A DNA stretch of 64,000 nt, from contig CACYYG010000011.1 of assembly GCA_902778535.1 (NCBI GenBank), positions 103,322 to 167,321 of the forward strand. Direction: 5' to 3'. Shown here in pieces: positions 41,601-50,143 of the stretch (position 1 is the first letter of the stretch; each line of letters starts with the position of its first letter). Source of the DNA: an uncultured Prevotellaceae bacterium (GTDB taxonomy: Bacteria; Bacteroidota; Bacteroidia; Bacteroidales; Bacteroidaceae). A model generated the notes under the pieces. That model searched no databases. It saw only the letters and a list, made by a program, of their open reading frames with translations, and was not told the DNA's origin. The translations under genes were made by a program, and so were the position numbers.

Positions 41601-42020
41601 TCACTGTTCCCTAACTAAAGCGACTTTTCTAACCTCATCTAAAATAGACTCGTCATCCCAATTTGCAAACTTGACGGTCTTATCTTGATAATTAGAGGGC
41701 ATCCCATATTCTTCTATTAACCTCTCAAACTGCAAATCAAGACTGTCAAGATAATTGTAAAACCCTGACAGGCTTCGAATGAGATACAATGCGTATTCAT
41801 CTGTAGGAATATCATTGTCGTTAATATCACAAGCACATCCAATCCAATCGTCTATACACATTTCATATTCAGAAACTTGCACATACATTCTTGCCTCACA
41901 TGACATGCTGGTATCCCCTTTATTACTGTTCTCAGACAAATAGGAGAAGATTATATCAAAGTCTTCCTGACTAATAGCAACGACTTCTGAGACGCTCTTT
42001 TTCTCAGCCCATTTTTTCAC
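41601..42020 (-). CDS. Hypothetical acidic protein, probably the distal part of a split lipoprotein
   Basis: 139 codons, GTG start at 42020 overlapping the stop of 42017-42214 by four bases. Acidic and helical (SVSEVVAISQEDFDIIFSYL, YNYLDSLDLQFERLIEEYGM). The junction reads ...LLPVNM then KKWAEKKSVSEV and looks like one protein broken by a small indel; translational coupling is the alternative. AT-rich; function unknown. Confidence 0.5.
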   Translation of the reverse strand: MKKWAEKKSVSEVVAISQEDFDIIFSYLSENSNKGDTSMSCEARMYVQVSEYEMCIDDWIGCACDINDNDIPTDEYALYLIRSLSGFYNYLDSLDLQFERLIEEYGMPSNYQDKTVKFANWDDESILDEVRKVALVREQ

Positions 42021-42214
42021 ATGTTTACAGGGAGTAGAGTACTCGTTTCATAGACCCCTTTATGATACGTAATATATATCGTATCAAAAGAGTCAGCCTT
42101 TCCCGTTTGTTCTCCCGTTTGTCTTGAATGACACGACAACAAGCTTAAACAGCAAAAAAACATAAAAACACAACTCGTCGTTTTCATATGCATAAGAATA
42201 CTACCACTTTCCAT
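42017..42214 (-). CDS. Short lipoprotein, probably the proximal part of a split gene
   Basis: 65 codons with a lipoprotein signal: TTSCVFMFFCCLSLLSC, the final Cys likely lipidated. The ATG at about 42184 (MKTTSCVF) is the natural start. It continues GKADSFDTIYITYHKGVYET, then stops where the next frame begins. See 41601-42020. Confidence 0.5.
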   Translation of the reverse strand: MESGSILMHMKTTSCVFMFFCCLSLLSCHSRQTGEQTGKADSFDTIYITYHKGVYETSTLLPVNM

Positions 42215-42222
42215 AATCGAAT

Positions 42223-42375
42223 TTAATAAACTCTAATGCGGCGTAAGACGACACATGCGCCATGATCATGCATGGCGGCACGGCGCCCAGCACTGTCACA
42301 GGCGGCGACGGACAGCAGACACCAGAGGATAGTGACTGCAGCATACAGGATGTGATGATGTAGCTGTCGGTTCAC
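42223..42375 (-). CDS. Possible truncated lipoprotein, 50 codons
   Basis: GTG 42375 to TAA 42223-42225. An N-terminal hydrophobic stretch, YAAVTILWCLLSVAAC, ends in a good lipobox, then DSAGRRAAMHDHG and a short basic tail. GC-rich, unlike the next gene. It looks like the 5' end of a larger lipoprotein gene cut off by deletion. It lies three bases from the rlmI-like stop. Confidence 0.35.
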   Translation of the reverse strand: MNRQLHHHILYAAVTILWCLLSVAACDSAGRRAAMHDHGACVVLRRIRVY

Positions 42376-42378
42376 TTT

Positions 42379-43587
42379 TTATTCCACGTAAAGGACGAGG
42401 CCTTTGAGGTATTCGCCCTCCGGATGGTATATGTTGATGGGATGGTCGGCTGGCTGATGCAGCTGATGGAGGATGCGCACCTGACGATGGGCCTGGGCGG
42501 CAGCGGTGAAGACGGCGTTGCGGAAATGTTCCTTCGTCACCACCTGCGAGCAGGAGAAGGTGAAGAGGATGCCGCCGGGGGCAATCTTCTCAAAGGCTTT
42601 CGCGTTCAGGCGCGTGTAGCCCTTCAGCGCATTGTGCAGGGCTCCGCGATGCTTGGCAAAGGCGGGCGGGTCGAGAATGATAAGGTCGTATTTGAGGTGA
42701 GAGGTGAGAGGTGAGAGGTGAGAGTTTACTGTCGCGGTATCATTATCCAAAAACTTAAAGGCATCCTCGCAGAAGGCTTCGTGGCGTGGGTCGTTGGGGA
42801 AATTCAGCTCCACGTTGCGACGGGCCAGCTCGATAGCCTTGGCCGAGCTGTCAACGCTGTGAACCAGTTCTGCGCCGCCTCGCATGGCATAGAACGAGAA
42901 ACCGCCTGTGTAGCAGAACATGTTCAGCACGCGGCGCCCACGGGCATACTGCTCCAGAAGGGCGCGGTTGTCGCGCTGGTCGACAAAGAAGCCCGTCTTC
43001 TGTCCGCGCTGCCAGTCGACGTAGAAACGCAGACCGTTCTCCAATGCGATGTTATCGCCCTCGCTGCCAATGATGAAGCCATTCTCAGGATCCATAAACG
43101 ACAGCGTGCCCTCGCTTTTGTAGTAGACGCTATTGACAACACCCTGCATCACGTCTATGAGCTGTTGGGCGATAGCGTGTCGGGCCAAGTGCATCCCGAT
43201 GCTGTGTGCCTGCATCACGGCCATGCTGCCGTAGATGTCGATGATGAGACCGGGCATTTGGTCGCCCTCGCCGTGAACGAGTCGATAGGCGGTGGTGGAT
43301 GATTGAGAGGCCAAGCCGATACGTTGGCGCACCTTCAATGCATTGCTGAGACGATGATGCCAAAAACTGTTGTCGATGCTGACATCTTCAAAGCTCAGCA
43401 CACGCACGGCAATGCTGCCTTGCTGATAGTGGCCAATAGCGATGAAATCGCCGTTTGCGTTACATACGCGCACCACGTCACCCTCGCTGATGTTGCCCTC
43501 AGCATGGTGGATGGCGCCGCTGAATACCCAAGGATGATAGCGCAGCAGGCTCTCTTCCTTACCTCGTTTCAGGATGATTTGCTTCAC
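42379..43587 (-). CDS. rlmI: RlmI-like 23S rRNA methyltransferase
   Basis: 402 residues; SAM-dependent m5C methyltransferase. An N-terminal PUA-type domain (ILKRGKEESLLRYHPWVFSG, GDFIAIGHYQQGSIAVRVL) is followed by the Rossmann methyltransferase with VLNMFCYTGGFSFYAMRGGA and the catalytic region LIILDPPAFAKHRGAL plus FTFSCSQVV. Residues near 290-298 (SHLSPLTSHL) derive from a heptamer array just before the LDPPAF motif. It overlaps the exonuclease gene by 29 bases. Confidence 0.9.
   Translation of the reverse strand: MKQIILKRGKEESLLRYHPWVFSGAIHHAEGNISEGDVVRVCNANGDFIAIGHYQQGSIAVRVLSFEDVSIDNSFWHHRLSNALKVRQRIGLASQSSTTAYRLVHGEGDQMPGLIIDIYGSMAVMQAHSIGMHLARHAIAQQLIDVMQGVVNSVYYKSEGTLSFMDPENGFIIGSEGDNIALENGLRFYVDWQRGQKTGFFVDQRDNRALLEQYARGRRVLNMFCYTGGFSFYAMRGGAELVHSVDSSAKAIELARRNVELNFPNDPRHEAFCEDAFKFLDNDTATVNSHLSPLTSHLKYDLIILDPPAFAKHRGALHNALKGYTRLNAKAFEKIAPGGILFTFSCSQVVTKEHFRNAVFTAAAQAHRQVRILHQLHQPADHPINIYHPEGEYLKGLVLYVE
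42694..42725 (-). repeat. Heptamer array in the rlmI-like gene
   Basis: Four units of GAGGTGA/AGGTGAG, period 7, coding SHLSPLTSHL in frame next to the methyltransferase motif. Confidence 0.8.
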
Positions 43588-44209
43588 TTTCCTCTTCTTT
43601 AATGATTAGTTCGTAATTACCTTGTTCTTTGAGGTTTATAATCTCTCTGTAGATATCAATACAAGCCCATGCGTCGGTAGCGGCATAGAGCTTCTGCTTG
43701 TCGCTTAGGATGTCGGCCTCCCAGTTGCTGAGCTGCTGACGCTTGCTGATTTTCCTGCCAAAGAGGTTGGCGTAGATTTTCTGCAGGCTCATATCCTCGA
43801 TGCCGATGTCGTGGACGTGGTTCTGTATCTCGATGAAATCGCCGGTTTTAAAGTCTCCTAAGCGGTGCAGTGCGTTCAGATCGTCGTGCCAGGAAAGCCC
43901 TACCTTCGTAACGGTAGTGTCTTCCAGCAGGCGGACAATGGCTGGCGACATGCCGATATGATTCAGACGGAAGAGAAAGCAGATGTCGTCGGTAGCCACT
44001 TGCAGTAGGGCTACGTGATGTTGCCGTCCGCGCTGAAAGCAGGGGCGTGTCTCAGTGTCAAGGCCGAGCAAAGGCTTTGAAAGTAGGAAGTTGACAGCTC
44101 GCTCAGCCTCGCCTGCCGTGAGGATGACGATGATGCGTCCCTCGAACTGTGCCACAGGCAAGTCGGCAATGAGCTTCTTGTCAAACTTGTTATAGATGGT
44201 CTTATGCAT
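43559..44209 (-). CDS. 3'-5' exonuclease of the DEDDy type (RNase D/WRN-like)
   Basis: 216 residues. Catalytic residues: Exo I LLGLDTETRPCF (D-x-E), Exo II LSWHDDLNALHRLG (D), Exo III YAATDAWACIDIYREI (Y-x3-D). Single-domain cytoplasmic exonuclease; DNA or RNA substrate unknown. Overlaps the start of the rlmI-like gene by 29 bases, which suggests coupled translation. Confidence 0.92.
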   Translation of the reverse strand: MHKTIYNKFDKKLIADLPVAQFEGRIIVILTAGEAERAVNFLLSKPLLGLDTETRPCFQRGRQHHVALLQVATDDICFLFRLNHIGMSPAIVRLLEDTTVTKVGLSWHDDLNALHRLGDFKTGDFIEIQNHVHDIGIEDMSLQKIYANLFGRKISKRQQLSNWEADILSDKQKLYAATDAWACIDIYREIINLKEQGNYELIIKEEESEANHPETR

Positions 44210-44283
44210 CTTCTATTTGTCAAATTGATGCGCAAAAATACAAAAAAAATACGATTTTTTGGTTGTTTTTGATTTTTTTGCGC

Positions 44284-44291
44284 TAATTTTG
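44284..44291 (+). promoter_or_regulatory. -7 box of ftsK
   Basis: TAATTTTG at 44284-44291, 29 bases before ATG 44320, preceded by a T-rich stretch with TTG about 18 bases upstream. Confidence 0.6.
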
Positions 44292-44319
44292 CACAAGTAT
44301 TAACGAAAACACACGATTG

Positions 44320-46806
44320 ATGGCAAAAAAGACGAAGAAATCGGCAAAAAATAGCGAAAAGCACCTCTCATTCCTTGAGTCGTTGGGGCTGTCGCGCATC
44401 TCTCAGATATTTCAGAATGAGCGTCTGTGGTTTTTCATCGGCATGGTGCTCTTTGCAACGTCCTGCTGCATGGTGCTGGCGTTCATTTCCTTCTTCTCGA
44501 CGGGTCAGAATGACGTGAGCATCATCGAGAATTTGCGCTCGGGCGAGATGGCCAACCAGAATGGTGAGTTCCAGAATGCCTGCGGCTCTCTTGGTGCCTA
44601 TACGGCCTATTTTTTTATTAAGCAGTGCTTTGGCATTCCTGCTTTTTTGGTACCAGTTCTCTTGCTGCTTGTGTCGCTGCGACTGATGAAGGCATTCAAA
44701 CCCAACCTTCTGAAGTGGTTTATGTGCCTGATGCTGGTGATGATATGGACGTCTATTACGCTGGCAAAGTTTGCCGCGCCGCTTTTTACAGAGAGCCATT
44801 TCAGCCCTGGCGGCGATCACGGACGTCAGGTGGGCCGTTGGATAGAGGGATTCGTTGGAACGCCAGGCCTGGCTGCCATCCTCATCATCATTGCGCTGCT
44901 TTTCCTTACCTACGTCAGCACTGAGACCTACGAATGGGTGCGCAAGATACTCAATCCCAAGAAGTTTATCGACAAGGTGAAGTTCATTGTTGAGGCTGGC
45001 AACGGCGGCGAGAGTACTGACGACTACAAACCTGCCGTGCAAACGGCCACAGTTGGGCCCGTCATCGTGGAAGACCCTGCCGTCTTCGATGACCCGTCGA
45101 CGCAGACGGTGGAGTTTGACGGCGATGATGTGCGTACCTCCATCGACCTTCCTGTCGATCCCGTACGCCCAAAGAAAAAGAAGGAAGACGGCGATGTAGG
45201 CATGGACGTGGAAGCAGGCTCTGAGGAGGAGAAAGCCGACGGCAAGGATCTTGTCAGCGTGGGCGACAAGGAGCTGGAGCCCTACGACCCCAAGCGCGAC
45301 CTGGAGAACTACCACTATCCCACGCTCGACCTGCTGAAACACTATGATGATGACGGCAAACCCTACATCGATATGGCTGAGCAGACGGCCAACAAGAATC
45401 GTATTGTGCAGGTGTTGCGTACTTTCGGCGTAGAAATTTCCAGTATTAAAGCTACTGTCGGCCCCACTATTACGCTCTACGAGATTACGCCTGCCGAAGG
45501 TGTCCGTATTGCAAAGATCCGCAATCTGGAGGACGACATCGCCCTCAGCCTCGCCGCTGAAGGCATCCGCATCATCGCGCCTATTCCTGGCCGTGGCACC
45601 ATCGGTATTGAGGTGCCAAATGCCAAGAAGAACATTGTGTCGATGGAGTCGGTGCTCAATTCGAAAAAGTTCCAGGAGTCGACCATGGAGCTGCCCTGCG
45701 CTATGGGCAAGACCATCACTAACGAAGTCTACATGTTCGATCTGGCCAAGGCTCCCCACTTGCTCGTCGCCGGTGCTACGGGTCAGGGTAAGTCGGTAGG
45801 TTTGAACGCCATCCTCACATCTTTATTATACAAGAAGCACCCGGCTGAACTGAAAATCGTGCTGGTAGACCCGAAGATGGTTGAGTTCAGCATCTATCGC
45901 ACCATTGACCACCATTTCCTCGCTGCCCTGCCCGAGGAGTTCGACAATCCTATTATTACTGATACGTCGAAGGTCATCCGCACGTTGCAGTCGCTCTGCG
46001 TGGAGATGGACTCACGCTACGAGTTGCTGAAGGATGCCGACGTGCGCAACATTAAGGAATACAACTCAAAATTCATTGCCCGCCAGCTTAATCCTGAGAA
46101 GGGCCATAAGTTCATGCCCTATATCGTGGTGGTCATCGATGAGTACGGTGATTTGATTATGACTGCCGGCAAGGAGATTGAGCTGCCTATTGCCCGTATC
46201 GCCCAGAAGGCCCGCGCCGTGGGCATCCACATGATCATCGCTACGCAGCGTCCTACGACGAACATCATTACGGGTACTATCAAGGCCAACTTCCCTGCGC
46301 GCATCGCGTTCAAGGTCTCTCAGGGCATCGACTCGAAGACCATCCTCGACCGTATGGGTGCGCAGCAACTCATCGGCCGTGGCGATATGCTCTATCTGCA
46401 GGGCAACGACCCAGTTCGTGTGCAGTGTGCCTTCGTCGATACGCCTGAAGTGATTGCCATCAACAAGTTCATCCAGTCGCAGCAGGGATACATTGAACCC
46501 TTCGAGCTGCCCGAACCCATTATGGAAAGCAGCGACGGTGATATGGGTAGTGGTGCTGACGACGTAGACCTGAATCATCTCGACCCGATGTTCGACGATG
46601 CTGCCCGTCTGATTGTCTCGTCAGGCAGCGGCTCCACCAGCCTCATCCAGCGCAAGTTCTCTATCGGCTACAACCGTGCCGGACGCTTGATGGACATGCT
46701 CGAGAAGGCCGGCGTAGTAGGAGCCGCTCACGGCTCCAAGCCCCGCGAGGTGCTCATTCAGGACGATATGTCGCTGGAGCAACTCCTGCAGTCGCTGAAG
46801 AAATAA
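44320..46806 (+). CDS. ftsK: DNA translocase FtsK
   Basis: 828 residues from ATG 44320 (MAKKTKKSAKNSEKHLSF). Four N-terminal membrane segments (for example FFIGMVLFATSCCMVLAFIS, GLAAILIIIALLFLTYVS) anchor it at the septum. A short acidic linker follows. The motor has Walker A LLVAGATGQGKSVGLN, Walker B YIVVVIDEYGDLI, and MIIATQRPTTNIITG. The C-terminal gamma winged helix (STSLIQRKFSIGYNRAGRLM) reads KOPS. Drives chromosome dimer resolution at division. Upstream TTG at 44317 is not needed. Confidence 0.96.
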   Translation: MAKKTKKSAKNSEKHLSFLESLGLSRISQIFQNERLWFFIGMVLFATSCCMVLAFISFFSTGQNDVSIIENLRSGEMANQNGEFQNACGSLGAYTAYFFIKQCFGIPAFLVPVLLLLVSLRLMKAFKPNLLKWFMCLMLVMIWTSITLAKFAAPLFTESHFSPGGDHGRQVGRWIEGFVGTPGLAAILIIIALLFLTYVSTETYEWVRKILNPKKFIDKVKFIVEAGNGGESTDDYKPAVQTATVGPVIVEDPAVFDDPSTQTVEFDGDDVRTSIDLPVDPVRPKKKKEDGDVGMDVEAGSEEEKADGKDLVSVGDKELEPYDPKRDLENYHYPTLDLLKHYDDDGKPYIDMAEQTANKNRIVQVLRTFGVEISSIKATVGPTITLYEITPAEGVRIAKIRNLEDDIALSLAAEGIRIIAPIPGRGTIGIEVPNAKKNIVSMESVLNSKKFQESTMELPCAMGKTITNEVYMFDLAKAPHLLVAGATGQGKSVGLNAILTSLLYKKHPAELKIVLVDPKMVEFSIYRTIDHHFLAALPEEFDNPIITDTSKVIRTLQSLCVEMDSRYELLKDADVRNIKEYNSKFIARQLNPEKGHKFMPYIVVVIDEYGDLIMTAGKEIELPIARIAQKARAVGIHMIIATQRPTTNIITGTIKANFPARIAFKVSQGIDSKTILDRMGAQQLIGRGDMLYLQGNDPVRVQCAFVDTPEVIAINKFIQSQQGYIEPFELPEPIMESSDGDMGSGADDVDLNHLDPMFDDAARLIVSSGSGSTSLIQRKFSIGYNRAGRLMDMLEKAGVVGAAHGSKPREVLIQDDMSLEQLLQSLKK

Positions 46807-46842
46807 AAATCGTCCTAAACGCAAAACGACTCGTTTTTTTTA

Positions 46843-47260
46843 ACCTGAATGATTCATGGAAATGATAAATCAGGATGAGTAAAATAATTTTACAAAAGTG
46901 ACGGAAAAACAGGGTTTTGCGAGGCTGAGAATGGCTCAGAATTCACGACAGGACAATTTGCTGAAAAAAACGCAAAAATGAGAGGGGTTGGCTATTTCGT
47001 TGATTGATAGCCGCTTAGCTCATATTCCTGCTTGTAGGGAGGATCCTCGTTTTCAAAAAGGTATATCCGCGTGAAAAAAAGTCAATGCCTTTTTTTCACG
47101 CGGACCATCTTTTTTAGCAAAAACATGCCGTTCTGGAGCAAAAGACTGTAAAAACCTGTATTCCCGATTCTATTTCACGAATTTCATTTGTAAAGAAATC
47201 GGAATAAATTTTCTTTACATTTTTGAAAGCGATAATCACGATTTCATCACATCTGAAAAA
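46843..47260. repeat. Long intergenic repeat, copy A
   Basis: Bases 46892-47143 match 58141-58392 at about 236 of 252 positions without gaps; a second block (about 47161-47260) matches about 58500-58600. It contains a perfect 16-bp hairpin, TCCGCGTGAAAAAAAG (47066-47081) with its complement (47089-47104). It lies between convergent ftsK and mltG in a 587-base gap with no supportable gene. Confidence 0.9.
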
Positions 47261-47393
47261 ACGAAAAACACGAAGAAGTATTAGTTTCTTTCGCGTTTTT
47301 CGATGTTGAAATAAAAGTGTTTTATGAATCAATCAGGTTAATGCGCGGCTTTCGCAATTTCGCAGACGGTACAGATGCAAAGCCTCGAAAGCA

Positions 47394-48425
47394 TTACCTG
47401 ATGCCGCGCTGATTGAGGGCCTGCTGGTATCTGCGTGCATTTTGGTTGTGTTCAGCCAAAGTGCATGCAAAATTATGCGTGCCAGAGAAATCTTCCTTGG
47501 CGCACATATAGAGATAGTCATTGTGGTCGGGATTAAGAACGGCCTCAATGGCCTGTACCGACGGCAGACGGATGGGGCCGGGCATCAGACCGGCATACTT
47601 GTAAGTGTTGTAGGGGCTTTCCACCTCCAAGTGCTTGTTCAAGATGCGTTTCAGGGTAAAGTCGCCCAAGGCATATTTTACCGTGGGGTCAGCCTGCAGC
47701 AACATCCCTTTCTTCAGACGGTTCAGATACATGCCGGCAATGACGGGTTTCTCGGCGTTGTTGGCCGTTTCCTCGTCGATGATACTGGCCAGGATGACCA
47801 CTTCATTGGGCGTCAGGCCCTGTGCCTCGGCCTTGTGGCGACGCTCCTCGTTCCAGAAAGCGTTGTGCTCCTTCTGCATGCGCTGCATGAGGCCGTCGAG
47901 CGAAATGTTCCAGTAAACCTCGTAGGTGTTGGGCACGAAGAGGCAGAAAATGGTGGCGGTGTCGTAGCCTAATTTCTGGCAGAAAGCCGGGTCGGTCAGC
48001 GCATGAGCAATGGTGGCACTGTCGAGCATCAGCTTCGCACTAAGGCGCCCAGCCAGCCGGTCGGTAGTGCGTACCTCGGGCACGGTGAGCATGACGGGCG
48101 ACTGCTGTCCGTTGCGCAGTTGGCGGAACACATCGAGCGCTGTCTTTCCAGGCTCAATAACGTATCGGCCTGTGCGGACAGTGTAGTCGTAGTGACTGGC
48201 GAGCAATCTCAACCCTTTCATGCCACTCTCTGTGCTAATGTCGGAGAGCTTTGCAAAGACAGAGTCGGGCGTGTCGTCGCTGTCAATATATAAGATATGT
48301 GTAGACTGTCCCTCGGCCAGCAGCGGTGCACTAATCCGACTGTAAAGCGTATAGGCCACGATGCCGCCGGCAATCAGCACCAAGCCCACGGCACCCAGCA
48401 TGTAGTGTTTCTTCTTGATTCTCAC
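47394..48425 (-). CDS. mltG: Endolytic murein transglycosylase MltG
   Basis: 343 residues, GTG start at 48425. One N-terminal membrane helix (MLGAVGLVLIAGGIVAYTLY). YceG-fold signatures: the LysM-like region, FVPNTYEVYWNISLDGLMQR, and the catalytic VVILASIIDEETANNAEKPV (Glu). YLNRLKKGMLLQADPTVKYA and NPDHNDYLYMCAKEDFSGTH complete the active cleft. Cuts nascent peptidoglycan strands in the periplasm. 41 bases after prfC, separated by heptamers. Confidence 0.95.
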   Translation of the reverse strand: MRIKKKHYMLGAVGLVLIAGGIVAYTLYSRISAPLLAEGQSTHILYIDSDDTPDSVFAKLSDISTESGMKGLRLLASHYDYTVRTGRYVIEPGKTALDVFRQLRNGQQSPVMLTVPEVRTTDRLAGRLSAKLMLDSATIAHALTDPAFCQKLGYDTATIFCLFVPNTYEVYWNISLDGLMQRMQKEHNAFWNEERRHKAEAQGLTPNEVVILASIIDEETANNAEKPVIAGMYLNRLKKGMLLQADPTVKYALGDFTLKRILNKHLEVESPYNTYKYAGLMPGPIRLPSVQAIEAVLNPDHNDYLYMCAKEDFSGTHNFACTLAEHNQNARRYQQALNQRGIR

Positions 48426-48465
48426 TTTTAAATCTCAATTCTCAAATCTCAATTCTCAAATCACA
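48424..48465. repeat. Heptamer array between prfC and mltG
   Basis: AATCTCA-ATTCTCA-AATCTCA-ATTCTCA-AATCACA: period 7, the same consensus as the arrays by dnaJ. It fills the whole spacer before the mltG GTG. Confidence 0.85.
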
Positions 48466-50055
48466 TCAGAATTCGCTGGTGAAGTGGAACTGCAGGTGCT
48501 TGAAGTCCTGCTGGGCCATTTGCAGCATATAGCCGCTGTCGGCCAGGAAAACGTCGCGCCCTTCTTTATCCTTCGCCATATATTGGTATTTGCGCTTCTT
48601 GAACTGCTCCAGCTCCTCCTCATCGTCTGAGGAAATCCAACAGGCCTTGTAGAGGTGAACAGGCTCCCAGCGGCATTTCGCGTTGTACTCGTTCTCCAAG
48701 CGGTACTGGATGACTTCGAACTGCAGCTGGCCGACGGTACCGATAATCTTGCGGTTGTTGAATTGGTTGACAAACAACTGTGCCACGCCCTCGTCCATCA
48801 GCTGGTCGATGCCCTTCTGCAGCTGCTTCGTCTTCATGGGGTCGTCGTTCTCGATGTACTTGAACAGCTCAGGCGAGAAAGACGGCAAACCGCGGAAATG
48901 CAGCAGCTCGCCTTCGGTTAGCGTGTCGCCAATCTTGAAGACGCCGCCTGTGTCTGGCAGACCGACGATGTCGCCCGGCCACGCCTCGTCGATGGTCGAC
49001 TTGCGCTGTGCCATGAACTGCGTGGGCGAGGTGAATCGCATCGTCTTCCCTTGCCGCACATGCAGATAGGGCACGTTGCGCTGGAACTTGCCGCTGCACA
49101 CCTTGCAGAAGGCGATGCACGAGCGGTGATTGGGGTCGATGTTGGCGGTAATTTTGAAGATGAAGCCTGTGAACTTCGGCTCCTCGGGCTGCACGTCGCG
49201 TTCCTCGGCCTTCGTGGGACGAGGCGAGGGGGCTATCTCTACGAAACAGTTCAATAATTCCTGTACGCCGAAGTTGTTCAGTGCTGAGCCGAAGAATACG
49301 GGCGCCACCTCGGCAGAGCGGTAGGTCTCAACATCGAACTCGGGGTAGACGCCGTCGACGAGCTCGAGGTCTTCACGCAGCTTGGCAGCATCTGTCTCGC
49401 CAACCTTGTCATCAAGTTCAGCGGAATCGAGCTCCACGCTGACCTTTTCGGTAACGCGCTGCTTGTCGGGCGTGAAAAGGTCGAGCTTCTGCTCATAGAT
49501 ATTGTAAACACCCTTGAACTTCGCGCCCTGATTGATGGGCCAGCTCAACGGGCGCACCTTGATTTCCAACTCTTGTTCCAGTTCGTCTAAGAGGTCGAAA
49601 GGATCGCGGCCCTCACGGTCCATCTTGTTGATGAAGATGATGACGGGCGTCTTTCTCATACGGCAGACAGTCATCAGTTTTCTGGTCTGCGTCTCTACGC
49701 CCTTGGCGCCGTCAACAACAATGATGGCTGAGTCTACAGCCGTTAACGTGCGGAAGGTGTCTTCTGCGAAGTCCTGGTGGCCCGGCGTGTCGAGGATATT
49801 TACTTTATATTCGATGTCCTTTCCATCAGGCGTGTAGTCGAACTCCATCACAGATGTAGAGACCGAGATGCCGCGCTGCTTCTCAATGTCCATCCAGTCA
49901 GACGTTGCTGTCTTTCTGATTTTATTACTCTTTACTGCGCCGGCCACCTGAATCTGACCGCCGAAAAGCAGGAACTTTTCTGTCAGCGTGGTCTTACCGG
50001 CATCAGGGTGCGAGATAATCGCAAATGTTCTTCTTCTTTCTATCTCTTGATTCAT
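48466..50055 (-). CDS. prfC: Peptide chain release factor 3
   Basis: 529-residue GTPase that recycles RF1/RF2 after termination. G1 is [21 protein letters not shown]2 lies in [14 protein letters not shown]3 in [20 protein letters not shown], and G4 in [14 protein letters not shown]. Domains II and III are complete. A full consensus promoter (TTTG-N20-TACCTTTG) lies at 50098-50129. Confidence 0.97.
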   Translation of the reverse strand: MNQEIERRRTFAIISHPDAGKTTLTEKFLLFGGQIQVAGAVKSNKIRKTATSDWMDIEKQRGISVSTSVMEFDYTPDGKDIEYKVNILDTPGHQDFAEDTFRTLTAVDSAIIVVDGAKGVETQTRKLMTVCRMRKTPVIIFINKMDREGRDPFDLLDELEQELEIKVRPLSWPINQGAKFKGVYNIYEQKLDLFTPDKQRVTEKVSVELDSAELDDKVGETDAAKLREDLELVDGVYPEFDVETYRSAEVAPVFFGSALNNFGVQELLNCFVEIAPSPRPTKAEERDVQPEEPKFTGFIFKITANIDPNHRSCIAFCKVCSGKFQRNVPYLHVRQGKTMRFTSPTQFMAQRKSTIDEAWPGDIVGLPDTGGVFKIGDTLTEGELLHFRGLPSFSPELFKYIENDDPMKTKQLQKGIDQLMDEGVAQLFVNQFNNRKIIGTVGQLQFEVIQYRLENEYNAKCRWEPVHLYKACWISSDDEEELEQFKKRKYQYMAKDKEGRDVFLADSGYMLQMAQQDFKHLQFHFTSEF

Positions 50056-50097
50056 CGTTTCTCGTTGGCGAACTGTTATTATTCAGAAAGTTGGCTG

Positions 50098-50129
50098 CAA
50101 AGGTACAAAGAATCATTGAGATTAACAAA
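50098..50129 (-). promoter_or_regulatory. Promoter of prfC
   Basis: Minus-strand TACCTTTG (50098-50105) with TTTG 20 bases upstream (50126-50129). Confidence 0.85.
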
Positions 50130-50143
50130 TATGACAGGAATTT

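Noticed and set aside
44368-45759. 463-codon minus-strand frame over ftsK
   Set aside because: Antisense shadow of a gene with intact translocase motifs.
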